Assembly (NCBI RefSeq): GCF_000002875.2
Contig: NC_009417.2
Coordinates: 1,283,929 to 1,347,928, forward strand
Direction: 5' to 3'
Length of the DNA: 64,000 bases
Origin: Leishmania infantum JPCM5
Lineage: Eukaryota > Euglenozoa > Kinetoplastea > Trypanosomatida > Trypanosomatidae
The position numbers and the translations under genes were made by a program. This document shows, piece by piece, positions 33,275-44,623 of the stretch (position 1 is the stretch's first letter; the number at the start of each line of letters is the position of its first letter). The notes below the pieces were generated by a model, which saw only the letters and a list, made by a program, of their open reading frames with translations, was not told the DNA's origin and ran no database searches.

Positions 33275-36200
33275 CTCCTTGCCTTCTTTATGGTTGTTGT
33301 GGTTCTCGCTATTCTTTGCGCTTTTTGTCGATGTGCCACTTTTTTCTTTGATGTGGTTAGGCTCCGTTTTTGTCGCTCGTTATTCGGCTTTGCATAACTC
33401 GCTTTCTTGTGTGCGGGCCGAGTCTGGTGTCATCAGCCCCCCTCCCCCTTGCTCTATCCCTCCCAATCGCCTTCATCTCTTGTTATTTCTTCTCGCTTCT
33501 GGGTGCATTACACCATACGTCACGGCGAGATGAAATCGAATAGAGCAGTGCACACCCACACACAGACAGACAAGGAAGACGGAAAGACAACATGTGCGCC
33601 GCAACGGAAGTACCGCTGCCTCCTTCTTCGCCTAGGTCTCTCGTACACGTGTCTAGTACGCTCCATGATGCGTGCACACTGAAGCCGCTCTTTCCCTTTT
33701 TTTTTCGTTGTGGTCTTGCTTATGCGTGCCGCCTCGGTGGTGCTTTTTTTTTCGTGTTAGAGTCGCTCTTATTTGTGTGTGCTTTATTTTCTCTCCTCTC
33801 ATCCTTCTCTTTTCGTTTTTACTTCTACAGGCACGCTAGAGTGTGACCTGTAGCGTGGCTTTCATGGAAGAACACAAGCTCTTCGCACTTCTGTGCTTTA
33901 TTTTGCCGCTGCTGCTACCGCGTTGTGCTACTCTTGGTATGCTTGTAGATGCGCTTTCGCTGTGTAAGCCTCTTTCCTGGTCGGCTTGTCTCTGCATCCC
34001 CAGCCACACACCCTTTAACGATTCTCTCTATTGTTTTTCCATTATTTGCTTTCGATTGCAAGCACCATTTCGAGGGCTGCTGGGCACGCATATCTGCTTC
34101 TCCTGGTGTGTCTACGTTTGTGCGTGTGCGTGTGTGCTTCCTTGGCCCATGCACTTCTCGTTTCTCCCCTCCCCACTGTCCCGCCAACACCGCTACCTCT
34201 TCAAGCCTGGCCATTCTCCTCGGTGCACACACACACACACACATATTTGTCTCTACTTACCTTCTTTCTTCTGCTGTTTTTGCCTTTTCAGTAGCGTGGC
34301 CCCTCTTTTAGTTGGTTTCCTGTGTCCGGAGAGACAAAAGGCCCCAACTCCCCTCCACTTCTTTGCCCCTCCCCCGTCCTTCACGGTCTGGATGTTGGCA
34401 AGTACTCTCTTTTGTGATCTTGTCCTCTGCTGGTGCGCGCTGTGTAATGTTCTGTTTCTCTTTGCCCTGAGCTTGCTGTGATGGTTGTGGTTGCTCTTCA
34501 CTCTGCGTCCGGAGCTGCAAAGGCGCTTGATTGCCTTTGCTCTTCTTGTATCCATTTCGTTCTTCACCCTGGTCGTGTTTCTTTATATTCATCTTTATGT
34601 GTGTGTGCGCGTGTGCATGTGAACAGACCGTTCCACTTCCGCGCCCCTGCGCCTACCCTCGTCGTGTACTCCTCGTCACATACTCGTCCCTCCCCCAGTT
34701 CTCTCCTCCCTCGCGCCTTCTTCTGCCTCGCTTCCCTCTCTCTCTTTCGGGAAGAGGGAGAGACCCGGAGAGGAGGGAAGCGTGATGGCAGGTCTGTGTG
34801 TGGTACGGAGAGAGGATGGAGGAGTGAAGTTGGAGTGCGATGACGTTGTGCGCGGATTTATATGGGCTCTTCTCGTTTGAATTTACGTGTATTCATCCCT
34901 GTCCGCGGAGTCCTACTCCGCATCCCTAAGGCACCCTACCCAATTCGATCCGTGATGCCCACTGCGAGCAGCGCCATCCCCTCCCCCGTGCACACATTGA
35001 TGACTGACTCAGAGGTTTACGTACAGAGACACAGACGCGGCCACTCCTCACAGAGGTGCGTGCAGCCATCGTTGCTTGAGCCATCCAGAGACCACCAGTA
35101 CCACCAGCACAACGAGCGAAATCTACGTGCCTTTCGAGTGATCGCTACCGACAGACACGTATATACAGATACACATACAGAGTCAAAGAGCATGTCGCAC
35201 ACTTCGGGCTCTATACTCGTGCTTGTGGCAAGCAGCGCGCTTGTGGTGCCTCGGACCCAACTGTGCGTGCGTGCGTGTGCTCCCACCTTTCTTCCTCGTT
35301 TCATTGGTGTTCGACACGGATACGCTCATTCGTGGCTGTGGACTATTCTTATGGTCTCCCGAACTGTCTCGCGGGTGCTCCGTGTGCTTTTTGTGCCATC
35401 GACGCATCTCTCCATGTGCCTGTGCTCGCGCACGCTCCTTTTCCCGCTGCTTCCCTTTCCGCTTCAGCGGGGCAGATGGAGGTGGTGGTGCTTTTTTTTT
35501 TGCGGCTTTGCCATGTGCGCTCGACGAGGCGCAAAGTGTGTGCGCGTGGATACGTCTGCGCTGCCGTGGTAGTCTCCCGCATCATGTGATGCACGCTCTT
35601 CCGTCAATTCTCGTCCTTCACACTTTGCCACGTCTGCGCCCGCGTGCTTACGGGTCGCTGCGGTCGGACTGCCTGTGCCCTCCCTCTCTTTTGTTTGTTG
35701 TCGTTTCTTCTTTCCTGGGGAGGATGTCGTTTCACCTGGGTGCCGCTCTGAGCCACCACCCCCTCCCTCCCTCCCCACCCCACCATTCCTACGTGCCAAG
35801 AGGCTCAAAGAGCACCGAAGCGTCACTGAAAAAAGGAGAGGGCAAACCTGCAAGCGTCGCCTGGCCGCGAAGAAGAACAGTACAAGTGCAGGCGTTTATC
35901 GTAACCAAAACCGGGTATGAAGCACGTGCGTGCGTGCGATGTAGGGATATCGAATGCCCCACACACGTTTTTTTTTGTTTGCAGCGCCACAGCACCCGCG
36001 CCAGCAACCTGCTTCGCTCCCCTTCACCTCGCTCCGCTGTTCACCTGTGCGCCACACCAGTATGCGTTCGTCTCATGTGTTTCTAGCGACGTACTCTTTC
36101 TCCCTCTTTTTTTTTTGGTGTGTGGGTGGGGCGGGGTGGGGGCATTGCTGTTGTCTGCCTCTCTTTTTTCCTTTCTCCTTTCTTGGGCTCGTTGTACTTC

Positions 36201-36480
36201 TCTTTTATTTTTTCTCTTGCCTTCTTTCCACTGTTACGGTTATGCTCAAGCTCGACGTCTCCCATGCCGGCATTGTGCGTGTGCGTGTTCTCGGACTTCT
36301 CCCCACCCACCCCTTTTTATTTTTTGTCTTCTGTTAGCATGCTTTCTTTTTCCTCTTTTTTTTTCCAGTCGTCGATTTCTCTCATCTGTGGTTTCTTCGT
36401 TCTCATTCTTTTCACCTCGTTGCTTGATGGTTGATGTGCCTGAACACCTCCTCTTTTTCTTCTTTACACGTCTACGTTGT

Positions 36481-36494
36481 ATATATATATATAT
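36481..36494. repeat. (AT)7 microsatellite
   Basis: Seven AT dinucleotides, followed after a short gap by ATATATGC. A similar (AT)7 run is at 43544-43557. Confidence 0.9.
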
Positions 36495-38816
36495 GCACAT
36501 ATATGCAGCGCTGCAGGCGTGCCTTGGCCCCGTGAATGCGGACGACCAACTCTCGCTTGCTCCCTCGTCGTTACCTTTTCCCCCTACTCCCCATACCGGC
36601 AAGTGAGTGCGCCGGTGTCCACGGAAAGGAATGGTGCCTTTTTTTCGTGTGCTTTATTTTTGAGCTCGTTTTTTTTTTGTCGCTTCTGTACGCTTCTCTC
36701 CGGGCCTAACGCTGCGACGAGATCGGGGTGGGGGAGCGGCAGTGAGGGGGACGATCGAGCTTTCATGGTCGCGTGGACACGATATCTTTCCTCCACCTGT
36801 CAGTGCCACCTCTTGTTTCCATTCGCTTTGAGAACGGCCCTCCCCCCCGTGGCCTCATGGGCGTGCACTCTTGCCAGGACACAGACGCAGCACGTACGCG
36901 TATTTGTGCTCTTGTATACAAAAAGGCGCGCCCTACCCCGGCTGCTATGGCCTCGGTGTAACGTCCTCTCCCTTCCATCCTCTCTCCCCTCTTTCTCACA
37001 CTCTCGACGAAAAGGGAAGTGTACACGCGATGAGCGCATGTGGTTATTGCTTTTTTTTTGGGTCTCTTTCATACACAAAGACGCTTCACGGTCGTTCTTG
37101 TGGGTCCTCTCTCTCTCGTTTCTCCAGGCTGTTCTCTTTCTGTGTGACGCTTCCAGCTGTGAAAGCACTCGCTTTCTCTCTTTTTGGGGTTGCCTCTGCA
37201 TTTTCTGCCGCAGATGTCTCTTCCCTTTCGCTTTCATTGCTCTACAATGTCCGCCTCTGCCTTGCCTGATTTTTTGTTGGAAGGGTCTGTCTCTGTATGC
37301 CTGTGGCGTCCCTCTGTTCTTTGCAGCTGCATCTGTGTGGGTCTGAGCGTTTGATGCAGATATATGTGCATCCACGTGTGCCTCTCCTCTTTTCTTTCGG
37401 CGCTGTGTGCATTCTCCCTCTCCCGTTGCGTTTTCCTCGTACCTCCTCTTCTCCGTTCGATGTGCAGCGATGAAAGCTGTCGCTGCCGCCGAATACGACT
37501 TTTTGCCTGTTTTTTCTCTTTGTGTGTATGCCTGTGTGCCGTGGAGCAGTGATGGGAAAAGCTCGGCAGACTCCCTTTCTGTTTTATGTATCCTTGTGCC
37601 GTTGTTGATCCTGTTGTATGCGCGGTTGTGTATTTTTTTTTTACCTGCACGCGTTCCCCTCTCTTTCTCTCTCTCTTCCTCCATGCTTCCGTCCTTGTTT
37701 TTCTTCGTCTCCTTCCCTTCACTTGTCTCACCAGCATCGCACCCACAAGACGCAAAGTCGCCCGCGGCACATCACCCCTAAAAAAAAAAGAAACTATGCT
37801 ATTGCTAAAGAGCATATACACAATAGAGGTGTCCACTCTTCTTCCTCTCTTGCCTGTATTCTCTATGCGTGGGTTGACGGCGAACACTCGCGCGCGTCGC
37901 ACGATTTGGGGATCTCAAGGATGTGCTTGTATGTAAAAGGACGCATGCTGCGGATGAAACGACTCCCCTCTCAGAAAATCTGACATGCGGCGCGATGCTG
38001 CAGCCCCCCTCCCCCTTCCTTTGCTATTCCGTGCAACAGACACTGCTCGAATGTGACGCAGGTGCTCCTTTCTCCCCTGCTTCGGGCGTTTCCAGTGAGG
38101 ATCAAAGGAATGATGGGCGGAGCAACTGTGTGCTCACGCTCAGCGAAGGCTTGTGTGCCACCAAGCGTGTAGGCGCATGCGCAAACACACTTCGACTTGC
38201 ATCACCACCGCTCCGCTTTTCGGTGCCGCATGGATGACTTCTCCGTTTTCTCCCAGTGCTTCCTCACTCGCATCCCCACCACTTCGCCCTCGGCCATTTC
38301 TTTGTTCTGGTCGCGCTCTCGCTCTCGTGCGGTGTGCGCGTGCGACCCACCCTTCATGCACTTCTTCTACCGTGCCATTACTGCATCTAACGTTTGGGTC
38401 GCCCCATCGTATCCAGCTGCGCTTCACCACTTGCTTACACACACACACAAATTGGCGCTCACTGACTGCGGTCTTGGGAACCCTATTGCTTTTTTTTTTG
38501 GTATCTGCTGCGTGCATTCACTCCCCTACACCGCCAAAATCATACAACATACACGAGCACGTGTGCTATCGAGGTCTGCTGCGCTTTGCCTGCTGCCCTC
38601 GCTCTTTTTCAAGAGCTTCTGTGTGTGCGTGTGTGTAGCTGTAGGTGTGTCTTGCCGTCCGTTCACCTGTTTGCAACAAGCTTCCGTTGCCTCAACACCA
38701 CTGTCTACTCCGTCATTCACTCGCTGAGGCCCCCTCCTTTTCGCTCCATCTTCGCCCACTATCGCCTACGTGGTCTGTCCCTCCTTTCCCTCACCGTGCA
38801 CCACCGTGCCGGCTTC

Positions 38817-39800
38817 ATGCAGATGCAAGGCAACATGTACCCTCGGCAGATGGAATGGGCCGTGCATCAGCAACAGCCACAGAGCATGCAGGGCAACCGA
38901 CAGGCGGTCGCGTCTCGCGCCTACCACCTAGAGCCCATCAGCACCATGCAGCTGCGACAGCAGCGCGGTAGCATGCCGGGTATGATGATAGGGCAGCAGC
39001 CTGGTGGCGGTATGATGGACGGCCTGTCGACGTACGGCCCGAGGCCCATGATAAGGGACGTGCAGGATGGGCACATGGGCCCGCAGCAAGCGGATGCCGC
39101 CCGTGCTGCTGGCTATGGAACTCAGGGCATGTACGGCAGTCATTTGATGAGCTATGGCGCTGCGGGGATGGGGGGAGTAAACAATTTGCAAAACGGCAAT
39201 GCCGCTCTCTTCGCCGCCGGCTCTGCTGGTCAAGCGTCGGAGGGGAACAGCATCAACTTCAACGGCATCTTCAACAGCGCAGTCAACCCGCAGGTGCAGT
39301 CGTCTGTGGCGGTGCAGGACGACGGTAAGCCGCTTCCGTTTCCTCCTGGAAACCTTCTCGCGCAGTACCCGCCCGAGTACCAGCAGCAGCTCATCTTTTA
39401 CTACCGCCTGCTGCGCTTGCAGTACCCGGAGCTGTACCAGCAGTACGTGGACTATTACGTGATGTACTATGAGCCCCTCTATCATCCAGCTCCGTCGTCT
39501 CTCAGCAAGGACGATCTCAACGGCGGCCAGCAAAGGAAGAAGGAGCCACTTCTGCAGCAGACGCAGCGGGCCCACATGCAACGGCAGCAGCCAGCCATGC
39601 CGCAGCCCGGGTATCAGCCGCCGCCACCGATGGAGCACGCCCTGCCCTCGGAAGTCATGTGCCGCACTACATCGAACCTCAGCGGAGGCCTGAAGCGGCA
39701 GAGCTCGCTGCGGCGGCAGAACTCGATGCGCCGAAACGAGGTCAACCAGCTGAAGAACGAGGGCAGCCTCAAGCGTCTTCCAAGTATGCGGCAACAATAG
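38817..39800 (+). CDS. G6: Gln/Met/Tyr-rich low-complexity protein without motor-like domain
   Basis: 327 residues from ATG 38817 (MQMQGNMYPR); the frame is open upstream but UTR-like in composition. A possible acceptor is the CTGAG with AG at 38727-38728. The N-terminal half is rich in Met, Gln, Gly and Tyr and includes GMYGSH and SYGAAGMGG, echoing the MYG tracts of PK2, PK3 and PK5. A compact middle segment (YPPEYQQQLIFYYRLLRLQ and the following YPELYQQYVDYY) is aromatic and looks folded or helical. The C-terminus is very basic, with repeated RRxS-type sites (RQSS, RRQNS, KRLPS). No P-loop-like, SSPVYGP-like or GGPC-like segment is present. Shared low-complexity style and position inside the array suggest a functional link, perhaps as an adaptor; this is inference. 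No known family was recognised. Confidence 0.82.
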   Translation: MQMQGNMYPRQMEWAVHQQQPQSMQGNRQAVASRAYHLEPISTMQLRQQRGSMPGMMIGQQPGGGMMDGLSTYGPRPMIRDVQDGHMGPQQADAARAAGYGTQGMYGSHLMSYGAAGMGGVNNLQNGNAALFAAGSAGQASEGNSINFNGIFNSAVNPQVQSSVAVQDDGKPLPFPPGNLLAQYPPEYQQQLIFYYRLLRLQYPELYQQYVDYYVMYYEPLYHPAPSSLSKDDLNGGQQRKKEPLLQQTQRAHMQRQQPAMPQPGYQPPPPMEHALPSEVMCRTTSNLSGGLKRQSSLRRQNSMRRNEVNQLKNEGSLKRLPSMRQQ

Positions 39801-41092
39801 GGTTAGCTGAAGGCAAGAGGTGTCGAAGATACGCCTCGCCTTTTTGAATCCTGCGGATGGCCCACGAGGGCTTGAGCGGGCCCTTTCCTTTCCCTTGCCA
39901 TCTTTATCGAGTGGCACGATACATTTTTTCTTCTAAGCCGGCTACACTACTCCTTCTTCCTCACTTTTTTTTTCTTCATTGTTGGGAAGTTGGTCGGCTG
40001 ATGGCGCTGTTGATAGTGTCTCTCCATCGTCAAGAATCGGATGCAGCATCCAACTGTCTCCTTTTCTATTGTGCGTTTTTCTTTTTGCCTTCTCTGGCGT
40101 CGATGGATTCATAGCTACTCTTCGCCCCCCCTACTTCTGTTCTCCTTGTGTAGAAAAGTCAAACAGAGAGCGTAACGTGCGCGCGAGTCCAACGGAAGTG
40201 TACACGTGTTTATGCGCGTGTGTGTTTTCGTGCATGTGTGTGAGAGTGAAAGAAAGGGGAGGGGCCTGTGCCTGCGTTCTTCGACATGCAATATTTTTTT
40301 GTTTGTTTGCTTTTCACCATGGAATTCCTTTTGCGACTCACTACCAACTCTTGTGTTTGTGCTTCCCTGCTTTACACTTGCTTTCCCTCCCTCTCCTTCT
40401 TTTAGATTTTTTTTTTCGTGCCTTTCTCATCTTAATCACGGATGTCATCGCGCCATCTGCTCTGCACACGACTCAGTCTTCTCTGTCCACCTCGCCCTTG
40501 CGTCTCTTTTCGTTGCCTCCTTTGCTTGCTTGAGGGTGTTCCAGAGTGAATGGATCCCACCACTGCAGCCGCCACTCCGCCTTCCAATTTCTGATACGTC
40601 TACGCCGCGCAACGATGTTCTTTCGCGCGTCAGCTTCTTTACTGCTACCCCATCCGCACAGGACCTTCTCTTCTCTCGCCGCCTCTTGCTCTCTCATTTT
40701 GCTTTTCGTTAGGCCAAATATTCGTGAAGCGTGCACCTTGATGCTGGTTCAGTGGAAAGTCTTAGTACGCGCGCTTGCTTAGCTCAAGGAGCCCCTGAAC
40801 CTCTCGCGCTCGACTGATGTAGGAGCTATGTGCTCCTCCTCTCGTTGGTGTGTTCACGTTCCCCAACACCGTGGACATTTCGACGTGTCGACTTTTCCAT
40901 TTTGCGTCCGTCTTTGTTCTGCCTGCATCTTTCCCCTCTTTCCGAGGTGTGCAATCTGCGTGTGCCCCTGATGGCGGCTGTCCGTTTCGCGTGCTGTCAG
41001 ATCTTTTCCGATTTTCTGAGGAACTCAGACAGCACTCTTATTCCTGCCAAATGCCGAAAAACTTGTGCTGGTGAAAGGTTCAAGTATGTACG

Positions 41093-41302
41093 ACGTAGGA
41101 GGGGGGAAGATCAGAGCGACGTAAGGCTACTGATACCGGCGGTGGGTTGGAGCCATCTGCGACCGTGCGCAGGCTTTCACCATCCATCCGCTGTGGGCGG
41201 AGTGCCCCCGTGTCTCGAACGTACCTGCCCGGCCCTCACACGGCCCTGCTGGTGGAGGGGAGTCTCAGTGCCACCCCGAGGGAGAGGCACCACATGGCGA
41301 AC
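41093..41302 (+). mobile_element. Degenerate retroposon-like (SIDER-like) element, forward copy
   Basis: This segment aligns along its whole length, with substitutions and small gaps, to the reverse complement of 60118-60332. Shared blocks in the same order include ACGTAGG, TCAGAGCGAYGTA, GCTACTGAT, CTCACACGGCCC, CTGGTGG, CCGAGGGAGA versus ACGAGGGAGA, and CACCAC. Two diverged, dispersed, oppositely oriented copies in spacers fit the short interspersed degenerate retroposons of Leishmania. That naming is inference, because the known SIDER consensus could not be compared here. Confidence 0.6.
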
Positions 41303-41314
41303 TTCGAGGCTGCG

Positions 41315-42547
41315 GGTGACTGGTAGTGGCCGCATGGGGTGCAGCGCATGTGGTGCCTGCTAGCGGAGCAGCAGTGTGGTGCCCCCGCTCCCCCCTCCAC
41401 ACCACCAGAGTCTTCGCCCCCCCCCCTGCGCGCTTGCTCCACGAGGGCGTCTGACCCGGCGATGCGCCTGATATCGTATGCGGGGCTCGCCTATCGATGG
41501 ACGCTCACAGCAGCCCGTGTTTCACGCCGTGGACTTGCACGCGGTGATGTGGGCACACATGTCTCGCTTGCGCTGCACGGGCTTCCACTGCCGGGTGTCT
41601 GCCGCTGTCCCCTGTGCCCCTCAGCACGACGAACCATGAGCGCTGTGTGCGCAGACGCATGTATGTGTGCGGATACCGGGGAAGGCGAAGCGCCGCTGCC
41701 GCCACAGACTCAGGGCAGCGCCCCGCCTGTCGCGGCACATGCGGGCAAGGTATCCAGGCACGCCCCCGGGCAACAACGCCGCCATGAGGCAGGCACTGTG
41801 ATGCGGAAGTGCGAGCAGTGTGCGCCGGCGCTGTCAAGCACCGCTGGCATGGTGTGTCTGATGCGAGCAAAGCATCCAGGGGCCGGCCGAGCACGGGCGA
41901 TGGGGGGGAGGGGAAGAAGGCGCATGCAGGGCCATGCCGATGCCCCCTCTCCCGCAGTGCATGTGTGCGGAGCATGCGGCGTCTCCTGCATCCGACCGAG
42001 TGGGCTGATGCGGCGCGGACGCCGGCAGGCATGACGAGGGCACCCGGGACGGCACCACCGAGCCATCGGGTGTGCACTGCGGAGAGCCGCCACGCCACAT
42101 TACGGGATGCCGCGGTTGGAGCGGACTGGGGGGCGGGCGGGCGAAGCACGGCATGCAGGCAGTGTGTGCCGGGCCTCAGAAGGACCCTGACCCCTGAGGC
42201 TTTCGAGGCTCCTCCTTGCGTTCGTGCGGCACGCACCTGGACCGCCCACCCACCACGTGCACGACAGGCGCCGATCGCGCAGCGGGCACAGGAAGAGTAG
42301 GCGATGAAGGGCAGGGCGAGCGTGCTGGACGCATGGCGCGATTCGACGAGCGGGAGAGCCACGTCCCAGGCGACGAGCATTTAGCCCGAGCGCGACAGAG
42401 TTAGGTGAGCGGTGGCTGCATGCCGATGCTTGTCGACATGTTCGTGTTGGGCCGACACACGCCGACAAGGAGGAAGCGTTTCTCCACACCCTCCGCATCT
42501 TGATTTGTATTCTGTGTTTTAATGTGTCGTTGCTGCCTGCATGCGCG
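41315..42547 (+). repeat. GC-rich direct repeat, copy 2 (1.23 kb)
   Basis: It is collinear with 50566-51798 at a constant offset of 9251 and practically identical; the clear differences are near the 3' end (for example AATGTGTCG versus AATGGGTCG). It starts at GGTGACTGGTAGTGG and ends at CATGCGCG. It lies directly downstream of the degenerate element at 41093-41302. With copy 3 it flanks PK7 in direct orientation. Confidence 0.95.
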
Positions 42548-43543
42548 GCTCTATTGTCACATCGTTTTTGTTATCCTTCATAGTTCTCTTCTGTTTTGAG
42601 ACGGATTAGTCGGCCGGCTGGCGCAGTCGCCATCATCGTGGTGTGCTCTTATTCGTGATGATCTTCCGCACCGCTTGTCTCGCTGTGTGATTCGTGTGAG
42701 GCGGGCTTGCCTACGTTTTGAGGGACATTTTTTTGTGTCTTTTTTTTATGCCTTTCCGCATATTATGTTCGCTCGTGGCGGGGGGAGTTTATGTGTGCAG
42801 CGCTTCATTTCTCTGTTCCTACATCTCTCCGTCCTTTCTTGATGTTGCGGCCCCTCATCGCATAGGAAGCGTGCCGGTACTCTTCGCCCTTCCAGTGCGC
42901 ATCCGCTGTCTGCAAGAGCGAAAGACCGGTGAAAGAAGGTTGCGGAGTGGGAGTGGGGAAGGCGGAAGGAGAGCGGAGGAGGGACATCTGCAACGCACCT
43001 CGGTGCTCACATGTGCTCCCGTAGCATAGATCAAGGACAAAGTGGGGCGGAGGGTTGATTCTCCCATAATGCCCATGCGACACACGTGCGGCGGAACCTC
43101 CTATGACTGAGGTGCTTGCCATGGAGTCCGCACTACGGCGGGGGTGGGAACAGAGGGCATGACGTACACACGCGCACAGACACACCGTAAAAGTATTGAC
43201 GACAAAGATGCCAATAAACGGCTGTATTCGTCAGTAGCGTTTTTTTCGTCTCCTCTGTTTGTTGTGCTTGAGTGCGCGTCTCACTCGCTCGCTCGCCGTC
43301 GATGTGCGTTCATGCGTTTTTTGGGGGATCGCGTAAGTCTGCCCTGACCTGCTCTATTTTTTTTGAATGTTTCTCTTTTCTCGTCCATACTCATCCTGTC
43401 TCGATTTGCTTACCGCGCCTGCACGCCTTCTTAGTGCGCGTTTCACTGTGTGGCTGATGTCCCTCCGTTCCTCACTCTCTCTATGCGCCCTCTTCTTTTT
43501 GTCCTGTGCGTCATTTGTTTTTCGGTGTTGCGCGTGTGCATGC

Positions 43544-43557
43544 ATATATATATATAT
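43544..43557. repeat. (AT)7 microsatellite
   Basis: Seven AT dinucleotides followed by GTATATGTGTGTATAT. Confidence 0.9.
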
Positions 43558-44623
43558 GTATATGTGTGTATATTGCTGTGTGCATATACTTGTGTACACA
43601 TGCGCTGGTATGCTCGTGCTTGCATGCTTCCGTCGTTGTTGTTTTGTGCCTGCGTCGTGTGTATCGTATGAGTTTGTGCCGTGCTTGGAGACAAACCAAG
43701 AAAAGGAAAAGAGGGCAGTGTGCGTGCACGCCAAATGCGTGTGACTGGACTCCAGCTGAGCGCAAGGGTCGGAACACGACCCATGCACGCGATTTGTGAG
43801 TGTAAGGGAGGACGCTGTAGTGGTGGGCTGACAAGCGGCACAAGCGCACGAACGTTTCCCAGGAGTGGTCCATTGCCCCCGCCCTCATCACCTTTTTGGG
43901 AAGGTGGGATTCATAGAAGAGACGGGGGATGTTTGTGCACTGGTGTAACCGAGACTTGTCGCTCTGTGCATCTCGTTGGTGGAGCCGTGGGTCACCCAGA
44001 CTCCCGCTACCTCTCTCGTTGGGCAGGTTGCTCTACACACTTCTGTGAGCCCCTTTAAACTATGTCTCCCCATCTTTTCTGTTTTTTTTTGTTTTTGTAT
44101 TTGCTATATCTTCTCGCATGCGTGGCCCGGACTCTGTGCTGATCTACCCTCCCTGTACCCACCCAACTCGTGCGCACGCATGTACACATGACAGCGATCG
44201 AACCCCCTTCCCCGTTCACTCGGAAGGTTCAGGTTACCAGAGCAATCTTCAACAGTGCCTCGGAGGCAGGCTCTCTTGGTTTGTTTCTTTCCTGCTGCGC
44301 TCTCGCTCTCCCCTGATGGGTTTTGTTTTTGTTTCTCGTGTGCCACCGATTATTCGAGATACATTTTTTTCCGCACCGCGTCTTCCGTTTCTCGCTCTCG
44401 CTCCGTCGGCCTGCTCATTGTCCTGCCTGCAGGACGATGTGTGCTGGCCCCTTCCTTCGCCTGCTCTCTTGTGCGTGCGCTGCTACTTCTATACCGGTGG
44501 GCGGGCTCACACGGCTGCCGACTCCCCTCGAGCCTTCCTCTTTTCCCATCATCCTCGGCTGAGGCGATCCGTGCGTACTTGGGCGGTCCTGCCTCGCATT
44601 TCTTAGAACGTCACCTCTACAAA

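Larger units (their letters stand above)
32248..38816. other. Intergenic spacer PK5-G6 (6.6 kb)
   Basis: This is T-rich, pyrimidine-dominated DNA with a long GTGTGC-type microsatellite at 33211-33274 and an (AT)7 run at 36481-36494. More balanced patches occur at about 34860-35230 and 37980-38260. Frames that stay open here (for example 35223-36086) give Cys/Phe/Leu/Ser/Arg-rich translations without domain character and are not called. No RNA gene was recognised. Confidence 0.55.
39801..44623. other. Intergenic spacer G6-PK7 (4.8 kb)
   Basis: T-rich DNA at both ends surrounds a GC-rich block. The block consists of a degenerate element (41093-41302) running straight into repeat copy 2 (41315-42547). 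Two further balanced patches at about 42880-43160 and 43730-44050 have no recognisable coding content. Long open frames inside the GC-rich repeat exist on both strands and are judged to be chance. Confidence 0.55.

Noticed and set aside
35223..36086. 287-codon plus-strand frame in the PK5-G6 spacer
   Set aside because: Same UTR-like composition, no conserved motif, no start context or acceptor better than chance.
36481..36510. AT-rich run as a possible origin or centromere element
   Set aside because: Only 14 bases of (AT)7 plus a short neighbour; this is within normal microsatellite variation.
41060..41090. GGTTCAAGT resembling a tRNA B box
   Set aside because: No matching acceptor stem, anticodon arm or A box at the expected spacing.
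41339..42034. 231-codon plus-strand frame in repeat copy 2 (repeated at 50590-51285)
   Set aside because: Identical because the DNA is duplicated. It is open by composition, has no recognised motif, and is not maintained from its start in copy 1, which lacks the 5' part.
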